DNA from: Malachius bipustulatus
Taxonomy: Eukaryota > Arthropoda > Insecta > Coleoptera > Melyridae
DNA length: 64,000 bases
Direction of reading: 5' to 3'
Assembly: GCA_910589415.1 (NCBI GenBank)
Contig: OU342632.1
Location: forward strand, 17,301,507 to 17,365,506
In this document: positions 51,371 to 64,000 of the stretch, in pieces
How the letters are laid out: the number at the start of each line of letters is the position of its first letter
Position numbering within the stretch: the stretch's first letter is position 1
The notes under the pieces: generated by a model
Databases searched by the model: none
The model's input: only the letters and a program-made list of their open reading frames with translations
What the model was told of the DNA's origin: nothing
Made by a program: the position numbers and the translations under genes

Positions 51371-52645
51371 GCGTTTTTGGAGAAATATATAAATATATAT
51401 ATAAATATATATATATCGTGGGCAGGTGAATTTTGGAAAACCACTTTTTCGTGATCTGGGGGTCATGATCGGTGGACATTTGATGAGTTTGGGTGATTTT
51501 CGAAAAGTGATGTCGTCCTCAATAGTGTATTTTTTAGTAAAAAAATACACAAAACTCACAAGAAGTGATAAATCTCGCTATACCTACGTTCCCAGTTCTG
51601 CAGTCATCTAACAACAACAACAAGAAGGAAGAGAAATCTAATACCAACCCTTCTAACATCCCTCAGCTTCAACTAGTAGCGAGCTACCGCTACCAGCACC
51701 GGCGTCGCCTACTACCTGCTCCATGCAGTTTCGGCTTATCTCATATCGCTCCCTTGCTACATTTCGGCGGTGACAAGTGACAAGTGAAAAGTGACAGGGG
51801 AGCTTATGACCACGTTGTCATATCTCCGGGATGTTTGTCAGTGGCGATGGCAGCTTGTCAGGAGTTAAAAGCGTCCGGATCTGAGGAGCGCGGCGGCGGC
51901 GTTGCGACGTTGTGATGTATTATTGATGCTCGCGTCCGGATTGATAACGTCGGCCCGGGAGATAACGCGATATGCCGGGCCCGCTCCCCAGACGCCCACC
52001 GTGATAAATCTCCCAGGAAAGGGAATACGCGATTGCTGCTGCCGCTTCTGCTGCTCGAGTTATTATTTAACCATGAATTTCAAACGTTATTAAATAATCA
52101 TGACTTATGGGATGGTATTTGCCTTGAATTCGCCGGGAATTTCTCCACTAGATGCACACACCGGCTCGGAAAACGCGACGGGAGATGATTAATTAATTAT
52201 TCATCGAGCTGTTCATCTTACAATAAACAGACAGTTTCCTTTCGTTAGTGCTGGCTGCGTGCGGAGAAAATCAATCCACGTACTTATGCGCGGATTTGTC
52301 GTCGGTGATATCGTCCGTTTTCAGTCAGTCGAGTCTGCCTGCGGTCATAACTGGGACCCGGCCGGGACCAAAATCAACTTTAAACTTTCATCGGGCGGTT
52401 CATCAGACAGACCACCGAGTGGCCACCGCTGGCAGAACTAGAACTAGAACTAGAACTAGAACTCTCCAGGTCACTAATAATTTCAAATCGTCAAGTAAAA
52501 TGAACCTCCATCCAATCCACCTCTCTCTGCCCCTCTCTGGTCGTACTGGAATTTTTCGAGCATATTTGTCCGACAAGACAAAGTGAAAATACGTCGTTAT
52601 ACACCCGAACGTTCCTGCTTGAAATTAATGGAAATATTTTTCTTG
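51371..52645. other. Non-coding stretch with simple repeats
   Basis: An AT run lies at about 51386-51416 and a GAACTA array at 52435-52463. No gene is recognised. Confidence 0.45.
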
Positions 52646-52900
52646 AAACGGCATTAATAATACATTCAATCCAATATTTCGGTTAAATTATTAAACGGTT
52701 GCGTAAGAAAACTTATTACGGGAGACAGAACAATATTCTGAGTAATAATAAATCGCTATAATAAAATTATTTCGCTTCTGTAACGATCGGTGTTCTGAGT
52801 GACGCTTTAGTTCGTTTGAATCGACTTGACGACCGGCTAATTGATTTTTTCATCGTAATTCTCATTCAAAAAAATCGTTGTCAAAGGTGATTACTCGACC
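52646..52900 (+). repeat. Dispersed repeat of unknown type, inverted partner at 23.6 kb
   Basis: It aligns with the reverse complement of 23589-23860 over nearly its whole length. The similarity is about as strong in the middle as at the ends. No open frame is conserved, and there are no obvious terminal repeats or poly(A). Confidence 0.75.
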
Positions 52901-53848
52901 GAATGTAGAACACCAGAGCGCTCAATAATGACAACCACAAAACTGGCGAAGTTATATCGGACCTCGTTACAATCTACCTACAGAGACATGAGCGACTGCT
53001 CTTTAAATAATGACCGAACGGATCAGCAAAAGGCATGGCAACGTCGAGGAGAGAGGACAATCGTCGTCGACCCTTATCCCGGATCCGGCATTCCGGGTCG
53101 GAAAGGCATCCAATATGGCGCCCGATTGTTCCGAATGCTGCCGTAGTTGTTTATGAACGTTTTGACACCCTAATAAAAAGTACAGCTTCCGCTTGATTTT
53201 ATAGGGAATTCTTTGTTTTCTGAAATTGAATTTGCTCGGACGGCAGCAGACGGACGGACGGACGTAAACGGGGCCGGAATTTGTGACTTGAGAATTATTG
53301 CGCCCTAAAGTCGCCGACTATAATACGGCCAGGCGAGGTATCAATAAAGCCCCGCTCTATGGTCGATACGTGACTCACTCACTCACTAGTCACTACCAGT
53401 CTACGAGTCTACGACGAAATCTTAGCCGGCCGCCGCTGACCTCGTGCTCTTGCCACCTGTGGGTATGTCATCTATCCTATCTCATCTATACGTCTGTGCT
53501 GTGTGGTGCGTAGTGGTGGTGGTGGTGGTGGTGGTGGCGGTGTATCTTCGAGGGTAGCGGTAAGATGGATCGACGCAATAACCGCCGATATTGCATTGTA
53601 AATAAGAGAATAAAATGTCAGAGCTGTGGTCATATTCAGGTGCTCAGCCTCGTGAAAACCTTAATACAACAAACAGAACGATAAGACTTGGTTGGTTCTA
53701 AAAAGGCACTATAAAAATGGTCGTGCATAAAAATTTACACAGGGCGACATTAGTTTTATGATCGGGGACTTAACAACATGCAAGGGATGCCCAAAAGAGG
53801 AATAGAAATAAAAGAAAATTGTTCTAAAATGTAACAAAACTGTTTGAT
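52901..53848. other. Non-coding stretch with a GGT array
   Basis: TGG/GGT trinucleotides run at about 53512-53538. No gene is recognised. Confidence 0.45.
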
Positions 53849-54450
53849 CCCAGGAAGTGTTAAATGACGTCATTTTTTAGTCCCCAACGTCATATTACCG
53901 AAACATCACGTGATTATTGTCGTCATTTCTCAGTTGCTCTAAAGTCGTTTCTTCGTCATTTTCAGACAAACTGAATATTCGAAAATGATTACAAGTTCTG
54001 CCTTACTATCAATTATTTTTTATATAAAAAGTCAATTTTAATGCCTTTTTTCCTCTTCCTTGTACAATGTGTCCCTATCAATTTCTCATCGGACTTTGTA
54101 GTATAAGTAGGCAGCAGAGTCACGTTTTAATGACGTCATTTTTTTTAGTCATTTTTTGGTCCCCGACGTCATATTACCGAAAAATCACGTGATTATTGTC
54201 GTTATTTCTTAGTCGCGATATTTATGACGTCGCTCTAACGTCATTTTTCCGTCATTTTCAGACAAACTGAATATTTTAATCTGGCGCTATAAATTCTGTC
54301 TTACCATCAACTATTTTTATATAAAGAAGTCAATTTTAATGCATTTTTGTACATCATATCTTGCTTATACAAAGTGCCCCTATCAATTTCTCATCGGACT
54401 TAGTATTGTAAGCGTTGCAACGTCGCGCTAGCATGTTAAACCAACCCAAC
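53849..54450 (+). mobile_element. TIR element family, two tandem related copies
   Basis: The first copy starts near 53849 with CCCAGGAAGTGTTAAATGAC, the second near 54112 with GTAGGCAGCAGAGTCACG. Both contain TGACGTCA (53865-53872; 54131-54138), CGTCATATTACCGAAA, TCACGTGATTATTGTCG (CACGTG at 53907-53912; 54186-54191), TTTTCAGACAAACTGAATAT, GTCAATTTTAATGC and CCTATCAATTTCTCATCGGA. The second copy continues into CGCGCTAGC and AACCAACCCAACC. The same sequence occurs inverted at 60.29-60.63 kb. No transposase is visible, so it is non-autonomous. Confidence 0.75.
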
Positions 54451-57289
54451 CGGTATTCCTTCGTTTTTCCTTCTTATTTAGGAGTGTCTTTACCATCTAC
54501 ATACCTCTACTCTCTAGTTAATCGTTACTTTTCGTAAAAAAAAACTCTCTAAACAACGTTACTTCTCCTCGACACTTTTTGTTTGGGGAACAAGTGTTTG
54601 GACTCGTCCGAGTATCAAATATTGTTAAGCGGGTGTTATGCTTAAATGCGGATTAATTAATTAATCAAATGTTATCGTAGGGTGAAGCTATGCACAAGAT
54701 TGGAACAGGAGCACACAGTAAACTTCAAATCGAATAAGTATGGTACTGCAGGTACCTTGCAGATTAACTTCTTGTTAAATTACCGAAGTTGTAATCGATG
54801 TAATGTTCATTTTGAACGATTAATAATAAATGTTACAACACGATTTAGGGGGAAATCTGACGATTTTCGACAAAACGCGTAATTAACGAGCTGTAAGTCT
54901 CATTAGTTAATGCTCTAAGGTGCACTGATAAGTTTATATCTGACGACGATGCCCAGTTTTGCGGGGAATAGTTGACGACTCCATCGTGTGTTTTAATAAC
55001 AAAAGTGGCTTAGATCAATATAACTCTTAATTTTTTCTCGAACTTCCTAATAATAAATAACAATAATAGCAAGATGAAATGATTAAAAGCAGGAATGAGT
55101 GGACAAGTCGAGACGCCCTGCAACGCCAACGCTGATACAAGAAAGTGCAAGAATACCAAAACAATCGAAGCGCAAAAATGGAGCTTTCTTTTTGTTTCCG
55201 TGTTTGTGGGGTTGGAACTATTCGATCCAAGACCCGCACCCTTATCTGGAACATCTTCGTTCAATAGAGAAATAGAAATTATCACTGAATCGGTGATTTC
55301 CTCTGTCTCTAATACTAAATAAAGTTATTGTCTACGTAAAGGGAAAAAAGAACTTATAGAGCAAACGATGAAACGTTTAATTAATTACGACAAAAATAAT
55401 TAACGACTGAAAGCGCGCTTCTTGTTGTGCTAATTACAGGATGATAGGGCACCGAATGATAAACAATAATTGTCATCGATATGACGGCGTGTAATGTGGC
55501 AAATAGCAATAATAATCATATCGGCCTAGTCTCTAATTAGCAATTAGTGCCGATAGCTCGGTGTAAAATTATAATTTTCCTCGCCGAAGTAAGCAATTTT
55601 AATTAACTATTATTTCAGTTTCGGGAATCCGGGACTTCCCGGGCCCGGACCGGATCGCGTAGCCTTCTAATAACGCCCTTGTGTGGAACTCTCGCGGCTC
55701 GACTGTAAATTAGCTGTTGCTTGTTGTTTGTTGCTTGCCGTTTGTCGCCTGTTGCTCCTTTTGTTGCTTCACGTGCGACAAATCTAAAATGCAATTATTC
55801 TGATGCCACACACTTGCTCACTCAGTTATTCATAAAGGTAACTTTGTCTAAGAAGTTTTTTTTATCGTTAATTTTTAATGGGCTTGCAAGGGCTTAGTAA
55901 AGTATAAGAAGATTTCATTCAAGAAATCTGACTAAGTTAATTGTCGTATTATTGACATAACAACTTATGTATTTCAAAGCTACCTCGAATCTGATAGACA
56001 AGACGTATTGATACATATTAGGTGACCATCATCATAGTAGCACGACGTGATATTGTCTTGTTTAGATGCAAACAATAAACTATCCTTTACTGAGACCTCG
56101 ACATCCGATATACATATAAACGGAAAATCTCGGCCATAAGAAGGAAAGCTCGAGAAATAACTTTCACAACTAATTTGTCAGAATGTCTGGAAGCTGCGAT
56201 TGTTCAGAATGTTCCAGAAGTGGAAGAGAAAGACATTCGGGAATTAATTTGCTCTCGAAGCCGTTCCAGAAGAACACCAAGGGTGTATATAAACGGAGCA
56301 AGCAGACACTGAGTTCAACTTCAATTCATTTCTTAATTGTAGAAACCAATGAATAACTAGCAAAAGTATATTTTTGCTACGATAATCATAAAATAGATGG
56401 TCCATGAAGGGGCTCGTCCGTCATAGGAAACCGGACAACTATTTTGGGGACACCGTTGTGGACTCTAATTCAGGACCTATTTAAAGTTATACATTCTCAA
56501 TTAATAGTTATAATCGATGACCCGGCATAGTTTGATTAGCCGGAATGATGCACCTTTCCCGGGGTGATTGGAATGTAAATAAGCCGGGATACGGAATTAC
56601 TACCGTGTGTCGCATCCCCCGGGACAACAGGGAGCGGCTCGTTCTCGCGCTCAATCCAATATGCCGGAATTTTATTTCGTTCTAATGAGTTCCCGATGCG
56701 ACGAGGACGGACGGGAGAGACGGGGTGGAGGGGGGGTGGGGGTAGACGCGTGAGCGAGAGAGAGACGGACGGGAGGGAAAACGGCGCATCGAGAGAGGAG
56801 AGCGTCTTTGTCGGATCGGTTTTTAATACCACAAAACCTGATGGGCTCTGTTCACTTGTTCCGATGTTATTTTTTCTAGGGTAAAAGTATGTGTGGGAAG
56901 GGAAATTAAGGCCATGATGATTTCAAATTATTATTGTAATTCTTTTAGATTTTTACTTTCCAAGCCGGTTGAGTTATAGTTACAAGAAATAAGGTCAATT
57001 TGTGTTTTTTATTGGATCTTAATGGCCGTTTTACTTATCGAATAAATTTTCAGGATTTTATCACTTTGATAAAATAAACAAAAAGTGTAACTTTACGTAC
57101 TGCCATAATTAAAAGACAAGGCACCAATTTGTCATTACTGTCGCGATTCTGCTCAAATTTGGTAAACACGACCACGTTTCCCTAGTTTTCCTTCGTTACA
57201 CAACTACCACTTGGCGGAGTACCGCCGCCGTTTTGTTAGCATCGTCGGTCATTATTAACATCGTCTTCGAATATTAATATCCTGGTCGT
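54451..57289. other. Non-coding stretch, no gene recognised
   Basis: Open frames near 55010-55320 overlap on both strands and match nothing. A GA/GGGAGA-rich patch lies near 56700-56800. Confidence 0.45.
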
Positions 57290-57395
57290 GTTGTGAACAC
57301 GAACGATTAGTCGGTTATTATCGCTATATAGCGTCATTGTACTCTTGCCTACTGCGCTTCCTGAAAGACCGGTAACACGCGAATTGCGCGTCAGG
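57290..57395. repeat. Dispersed repeat shared with 7.2 kb
   Basis: CCTGAAAGACCGGTAACACG followed by CGAATTGCGCGT matches 7246-7280 in the same orientation. Weaker similarity extends upstream. Just before it, ACACGACCAC (57164) and GGTCGTGTTG (57284) form a short inverted pair about 120 bases apart. Confidence 0.5.
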
Positions 57396-58439
57396 TTGAT
57401 GACTTAAATAATAAATTTTTTGTATAATTTCGTTACAATGTAATTCCTTTCGATAAGGAATATCGAAACTCTTCTCCCAGAAGGAAAATTAGAACAATAA
57501 TTTAGAGTTGTCTGACTCTGTATGTCATGTAGGCCAGGCCAGATTTCGCACCGACATAATTTTTCGCAATTTCCTGTTTTTCCGGGATCATCCCTTTCGC
57601 CGACTCTTTGTTACACAGGGAGTTAATTACCTGCCGCGTAGTTCATCACGTAAAAGGATATAGCCAGCTACTGGTTTAGGGCCTTGGATTTATAGAGACG
57701 GGCGATGCAAGCGCCAATATGCGCTGGAAACACTTAAAATGCAAATGCGGCCGACGGTAGTACGTAGGAACGTATGCCGAGCACACCCCGTCACCCTTCA
57801 ATTGGGGTGCAAGCCAGACAATGCCTCCTGAATGACGCTCGGGATGGCGTAGGAACGGTTACTATGCTTGAAGACGCGACACTATAAAGGTTATTGCTTT
57901 ATATTGTCCGTCATTGCTAAATCGTTATTGTTTTATATTATTATAACAGCCGGTGCGGTTGTGGCTATTATAATTTTGATTAGATTATCATCCCTTTCCT
58001 TCTTGATAGAGCGCGTACCTATTCCTGTTATGATAAGGCCGTCATCACTATCGACTAAATCGGATATAATCAGGAACATTATTGTTCCGATGTAGATTGG
58101 TCGTCCTTTATTTCGCTCCGAGTATTATTATTGTGCTTCGTGTGCTATTTTAGCAATTACAGGTTTCATTTAACCCCCCCATTTTAGTTTCCACGTACGT
58201 ATTGGATTCGCTTTTTCAATAGGCACCTATTCCTGGGACTCGTATATGGAATAATGCATACATTTTCGATTCGGATTTGATTTGAATAGATGAAACGGAG
58301 CGGAAATGGATAATATGCATAATATGCGTCGTATGCCTCATTCGATTGTTCTAATTATTATTGCTTTTCGTGCATGATGGTCTATGACTATGACTGAAGA
58401 GGGTCGCATAAAAATCTCGACTCAAACTACTCTGAGAGA
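57396..58439. other. Non-coding stretch, no gene recognised
   Basis: Nothing is recognised beyond short AT-rich and palindromic patches such as ATTCCTTTCGATAAGGAAT near 57441. Confidence 0.4.
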
Positions 58440-58565
58440 GAAATCGCTTAAATCTGCGACTAGACAATTAATAGTAAATAGCGGCGGTCCTAGCATAGAA
58501 TCTCGAGGTACACCACTCGTTGTATCAGTTTTTCCCGAAGCGGGACACTTGCATAAGCGGTGACT
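58440..58565 (-). mobile_element. LINE reverse transcriptase remnant
   Basis: On the minus strand, 58527-58462 reads TTSGVPRDSMLGPPLFTI, a close variant of the GVPQGSVLGPLLF box of non-LTR RTs. No YADD box or other block could be followed on either side. It is a short, decayed fragment; the clade cannot be told. Confidence 0.45.
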
Positions 58566-60005
58566 GTTTCGTCATCGTCCAAGGGTTAATCGCTTAACCC
58601 ATCTCGTGCAGAAGATGGTTCAGCTTGCAGTACCTAGTATACCTAAATATTAAGGCTTTCAGTTCTTTCCTATTGAGCTCCAATAGTTTTCAGTTCCTTG
58701 GTAATTTTTTCGACGTCCCTGTGTGAAGGCCTTCGAATGATCCAGCCTTGTGCAAGCTAAATATAGAACGTCATGGTTACCTGGCTCGTTGATCGACGTG
58801 GTCACTCACGTTCAAGCAGGGACTTCCCCGCACGACCAACAGGACAAGGTGGGGCATCGTTTGCCTGCGAACGAGTTGACCACGTAGGAAAGAACTCTGA
58901 CCTAGCTCGTTATGTCGACCATTTTGCTTACCTATATGATGTTAGAGATTAAGAGCGAGAGAAATACTATTCAAAGAATTTTAGAGAGGGATGACCTCAA
59001 ATTCGAATCTAGAGTTGATGGCGGGAATTCAATAAAGATGTTCATGACAGAGAAGTTGACATTTAAAAGTCAAAGGTCAACAGTCATTTTAGGCTCATCG
59101 CGCTTATTCAACATAAGCACAAATAGCTCATTGGTCCTTCGAACGAAAATTAATCAGAAAAAATGAATAAAAAAGACCACAACACCTCTTCAAAGTCCTT
59201 GAAAGATTAAAAAACTCAAAATGACACCCACGTTTTGATTATAATTGAATGAATAACTCGATTCGGTTTTCAATACTAGTGCTACTGCTAGTGCTAGTAC
59301 TCATGCACGGAACCGAACTAGTTCAAATAATTAAATCAATATTTTGATAACGGAGGAAAGAGTGGACAAGCCGGAACGCACACACTGTGTCACATATTCG
59401 CATACCTCAATATTGATTTAGCTGACAATAACGGCACAGCAAGTGACTAATCAAAACAAGATATGTCGACAAAGCCCGGTATAGGTACCTATACGTATAA
59501 TAATATGATGTATACAAATTTATTCGTACAGAAAGTCCTTTCTAGCCAGACAGACAGACAGACAGGGAGATAGGACTCGACGGGGTTGTAAACTTCTTTA
59601 TTTAATAAAATGTGGATAACGAAACTGCACTGCATCGCTTGTGCTGTTATAGTGCTAGTGCTAGTGACATATCTGCGATACTAATACTATCCAGACCAAA
59701 GGGTTTTTTCGCCTTCTCATCATACTCGTTCTTTTGCTTCGTCAATTCAATTTTCCCTCGACAACTTTGAAGACCGACTCGTACTCGTGTGCAATAATTA
59801 TTATTGTTCTCTCCAGTAGCATCTCCACATCTTCAAGAAAAATGACCAAATAATGATCTTTTTGGTAGCGTTTTATTCTACCTATGCTAAATGTTAGTGA
59901 TTCTGCGCATTTCACTTGCTACAGCGGCGTTTAACCGAACGCTACCATTTTATATAGAGTCCTTGATCATAGTTAGTCCAAGGACTCCTCTCGGGTATGT
60001 AGTTT
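58566..60005. other. Non-coding stretch, no gene recognised
   Basis: TTGGTCCTTCGAACG at 59131 again recalls the BEL-like string seen at 26.57 kb. Short GCTAGT-type runs occur near 59281 and 59650. Confidence 0.4.
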
Positions 60006-60630
60006 CCCAGGCAGTAGAGTCACGTCGCTGAACGTAATTTTTTGGTCATCCCCAACGCCACTATGACTTTTTAGAAATGACGGACAAATGACGGTAAGAT
60101 GATTTTTGGACGTCATAAAGATAATACTAATAATATGGCTGTAATAAAGATTAGTAATTAATATTTATTAAATACATTTTTGTCTAGTTACAAGGAATCC
60201 GTTTTTCATGGATGTAAAATTTATCACTTAAGTGAGCTGCTCCATTTTCTGTTCGCTGTATAATACAAATAATAATTACAGATGCTATTGGGTTGGTTTG
60301 GCTTGCTAGCGCGACCTTGCAGCACTTACAAGACTAAGTCCGATGAGAAATTATTGATAGGAGCACTTTGTACAAGCAAAAGATACAAAAAGGCATTAAA
60401 ATTGACTTCTTCATATAAAAATAATTTATGGTAAGCCAGAATTTATAGTGCCAAATTCAAATATGTACTCAGTTTGTCTGAAAATGACGAAAAAATGACA
60501 TTAGAGCGACATCATAAATATCCCGTCTGATTCACGTCCGAGAAATGACGACAATAATCACGTGATTTTTTGATAATATGACGTCGGAGACTAAAAATGA
60601 CGTCATTATAACAACACTCTGCTGCCTGGG
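60006..60630 (-). mobile_element. TIR element, full-length copy
   Basis: Terminal inverted repeats are CCCAGGCAGTAGAGT at 60006-60020 and ACTCTGCTGCCTGGG at 60616-60630, with one mismatch between them. The interior right half is the reverse complement of the 53.85-54.45 kb copies, including GTTGGTTTGG, GCTAGCGCGACCTTGC, TCCGATGAGAAATT, TGTCTGAAAATGACG, CACGTG at 60559-60564 and TGACGTCA at 60598-60605. It is about 625 bp and encodes nothing. No target duplication is obvious; the flanks read AGTTT and TCATT. Confidence 0.78.
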
Positions 60631-63039
60631 TCATTTATAAAAGTATCTTTGTATAAAAGAAACTTCCACGATAAACTCCTTTTAGACCTTAACTCCATGA
60701 GGCTGGTTGAACTTCGCTGGCGTGTGTCCTTGTATATACGTCATTTGTAAAATTAAGGAAAATATTTTATTTTCTATCGGACAAAGGAGAACTTGTTGAA
60801 GCGAGAGGTTATGATGCAAATAACCTACATAAAACGAAGAATAGAGGGCCATCGAAGACGAAAAGAGCAAGGTAAGGTTGCCAAGTGAAGTTATTTGTCG
60901 TAGGTAGTTCAGGGAATTATCTGAAATTTATCGGAAATTAACCTAGTTAGGGGGAACTCTGGCAATCAGCATCTGGTAGAGGATAGTCGTTTTTAAAGAG
61001 CTTCTATTTCAATTTAAACCATCAACCAAGTAACTTCGTGTTGTTTAATTTCGTCATTTAAATATTTGTGATGTGATAAATAGATAGCAAGTATGTAGAG
61101 TTGATTTTTTGTTGTTAGATGGCAGTTTTGTCATTATCATTTCTATAGCAGAAGTTCTAATTTTCCTAGTTCTCTAATTTCACAAGTTCTCAATTCAATT
61201 ATTGTTTACAATTATTTCTCACTTACACGTTTATTTCCAAATACCGAGAGAGACTAAATTTTGTGAAACATCAAGGTCATTTTTCGATCATGAAAAATCT
61301 GTCAATTCATTAAATTCAGTTTCATACCCTCATCTTTCCCGCTCTGTTTCGAGTCTAAATAAATTTGCAAAGATTTGACGTAAAAAGAAAATCCTACCAT
61401 TTCTCCTAAGAAGGAAATTTGGTAAGTTGCACAATTTTTTAACACTTGAAGAAGGCCCACAAAATTGGGATTCTTCCACGCACACGTCAATTTGTTGACG
61501 TCATTGCGTCGATTTGAAGAAAATATATCCGCCTAATATCATATCTCTTTATGTTATTGTTTAAAGTTTGGAACCGATTCTCGTCTTTATTGGTGACAGT
61601 CTAATCCTCTCCAATGGTAAACCCTCTGGTGAGTATTATTTCTCTTCCGAGGGTGATTTTGAATTAATCAATAAATCGAGAGAAAACCCAATTTTACTAC
61701 GTTTTTAGTATAATTATTTGAAGTGCAATGAGTACTCGGTTTCGTTTCAATAAAAAACAAACAGAATCACAGCAACATGCCTCGTTTTTTTATATGCAAT
61801 TAATTTAATCAATTATTTTTTGATCCCAACTGATGGAGTAATTTCCAAATTACTCGAGCGAATCATTTTCATTATATTAAATCATGAAACCCGATCTACA
61901 TTACATTTTATATTTTGCGCAATGCGCGAATCGAGCGCGAAACTGCTCGGTTGTTATAGCCAAATAATACGTTTAATTACCTACCTTACTTTTAGGTATT
62001 TTTTATTTACTAATATTAATAATAATAAAAATAATAACAATAATAATACAAACACACAGTATAATACATGATTAGGTATAGAGAACCACTCGAATCGATC
62101 TAATTTATTAAAGGCGCCTGCCCTGGGGAAATTAAAGCTTCCAGTAGCGTGCGCGCGCACACACACAAAAATCGCACTTTATAAAATCCAGAGCTCCGTG
62201 TTTAGGTGCCCGGTTTTCCCCCGAAGTGTCTAAACTACCCCTAAAATGACTGCTATTATTGCTTGAGAATACACATATTTTTATGAGGCGTAAAAAGCTG
62301 TCATATTATAGCGACACTCTTGTATTATTATAGTTAGATCGGCCAGAAAATCGACCATACGAAAAAAACAGGGGCGTCCTATAAAAAAAATTAATAAAAA
62401 AATACGACCTCATCATCATAACATAATACATATACCTAACTCTCAGAATTATTATTAATTATTTAATTAATTAATTATAATAGTAAATAGGTGGGCGCGG
62501 GTATATACTTTCTCTTAGTGTCTCTCCCTCTCTCAGACTCCCTCCACCACTGTCTCTCCAACTCTCCGTCACGATGGCCCATAATATCGCCATAATATTT
62601 ATAGGTTAGATTATGGGGGGCGCCAGCGCCGGCAGGATCGAGCCCGACCAGCAACGCTCGCCGGCGATGCTCGCCTGTTTTACGGTGCGCCTATTAAATA
62701 CACATCTATATCCATTTCGCCTTGAAGCGCCTGACCCTAAACGCCGCATTACGCCCGCCGCGCCCCTCGACTCGGGCCCTTCGGGCTGGGGGCGGGCGCG
62801 GTGATTAATATCGGCCGCGATCTGCCTGCATTACCGGCTGCCTTTGTAGGTTAAGGGGTGAGCATGTGATGCGCTGCCTTTATTCCTTCTTATTATTATT
62901 GAAAATCGCAGTCTCTCTAAATGTTAACTGGCAAGCATGACTTTTTAACATTACACAAATGGTCGGTATTAGTTTAGAATGAGAATTAAATTTATTTTAA
63001 AATTTGAGTGCGTGTTCTCATCAGGGAAGGGAAATTTAG
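60631..63039. other. Non-coding stretch, no gene recognised
   Basis: An AAT-rich array lies at about 62013-62055. No exon or repeat family is recognised. Confidence 0.45.
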
Positions 63040-63145
63040 AGTTTTAGTCGTTTACATAACAAAAATGAAACACGAGTCAGTTCATCTCGATAGTAATAAC
63101 TTGTACAGACGATCAGTGTCGCTGCGAATATAAAAATAGGAATGT
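63040..63145 (+). repeat. Dispersed repeat, direct partner at 35.6 kb
   Basis: It matches 35600-35690 as described there. The core is AGTTCATCTCGAT and GATCAGTG, followed by ATAAAAAT. Confidence 0.6.
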
Positions 63146-64000
63146 TTAATGCCCATTCGCTGTTTAAAGACAAGTGACATGTGAAGTTATTATAAAATTA
63201 GAAGTTAAATCTTTTTATTAAAAAAAGAGACATTCTCAATAATTATTATTACCTAGTCCAAAACAAAGAAACTTACCATCATCTTCAGTGGAATTGACCC
63301 AATTTTCCTGCAACAAAATATCATAATATTAATAAGACAGTTATTATTATTAATTAGAAAATTGCTCATTAAGAGATCGATTCTTTTAATAATTATTGAG
63401 AATCGTCTAAACCACAGCTACTCTTAGAAACAGGATCGACCTGACTCGACTTGACTGTAACGTACTACCTACCGGAATGTCCTCCGGAGAGGAAGCAATA
63501 AGCCGGACTCGGCCCGGCTCGGAAAGAGTCTGACTAATGTCGCGCGTGTCCTTCGTCACGGGATTAAAGCATCATCTGACATAAAACTTTCGTCTCGTGG
63601 GATCTCCTCAGGAGCGGAACAATTTGTCGGAAATAAGAAAACAATTGAGTGAAGGTATGGGCTGGGTCTCCACGGACCGCGTGACGTCGCTGCCCGTGAA
63701 CGCAACGCAACGCACGCTCCCAGAGAGCCGCACGAGATCTCCTCATCTCAGCCGTGCGCCCTAATTAGCCATTCGGGTAAATAGGGGTCGGTAAATAACC
63801 CTTAAGTAATTGCCTATATTGTTCGGGGTGATTATCTGGATCTGCCTACCTACTAAGTACCGTTGTACAGATTAGATACCTAGTCGTCTAAAAACCTAAA
63901 TCTGATGCTTCTCCCGAAATCACCGTCGCCATCACCATCTGTTTGTGTCAGGACTAGCAAATTGTCGTCTTAAATGTTTCTTTACAATTATCGGATGGTT
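63146..64000. other. Non-coding end of the window
   Basis: No gene is recognised. The frame 63746-63564 on the minus strand is short and unsupported. Confidence 0.45.

Overview
This window looks like nuclear DNA of an arthropod, most probably an insect. The only host gene I can defend has introns, one of them 57 nt long. Non-coding DNA dominates. Short TAGGTA-type runs are scattered throughout, and the repeats are typical of insect genomes: mariner, RNase H-bearing LINE, jockey/CR1-like LINE, Penelope-like and possibly BEL/Pao-like sequence. I cannot place the species. There is no bacterial operon structure, CRISPR array or rRNA.

The host gene is the 3' end of membralin (TMEM259 family) on the + strand. 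Three exons are visible: 12116-12215, 15552-15962 and 16020-16157. They give 215 C-terminal residues, including the highly conserved block around [17 protein letters not shown] and YFFHHYELPVIL, followed by a low-complexity Q/P/S/T-rich tail and a TGA stop. The upstream exons were not found in the first 12 kb. They are probably beyond the left edge.

The rest is intergenic or intronic DNA with a dense repeat record. From left to right: an internally deleted mariner (4.1-4.75 kb); a decayed minus-strand RNase H LINE (6.1-7.2 kb); three copies of an unclassified family sharing a GGTCTC/GAGACC hairpin (about 9.7, 19.7 and 25.9 kb); a tRNA-like Pol III promoter remnant (11.86 kb); a 1.2 kb foldback element with arms of about 430-530 nt (17.5-18.7 kb); an LTR-like direct-repeat pair around a transposon-type reading frame (28.4-30.5 kb); a head-to-head Penelope-like RT palindrome (38.3-38.65 kb); a nearly complete jockey/CR1-like LINE with a broken endonuclease (46.77-49.87 kb); a tandem repeat of about 640 bp (49.9-51.4 kb); and a terminal-inverted-repeat family rich in TGACGTCA and CACGTG sites (53.85-54.45 and 60.0-60.63 kb). 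Two further dispersed pairs, 23.6/52.6 kb (inverted) and 35.6/63.1 kb (direct), match no family I recognise.

I see no convincing new multi-gene system. The items most worth a second look are the foldback element, the Penelope palindrome, the 23.6/52.6 kb pair, and the TIR family that spreads CRE and E-box palindromes. All repeat matches were made by eye, so arm boundaries are approximate to about 10-20 bases.
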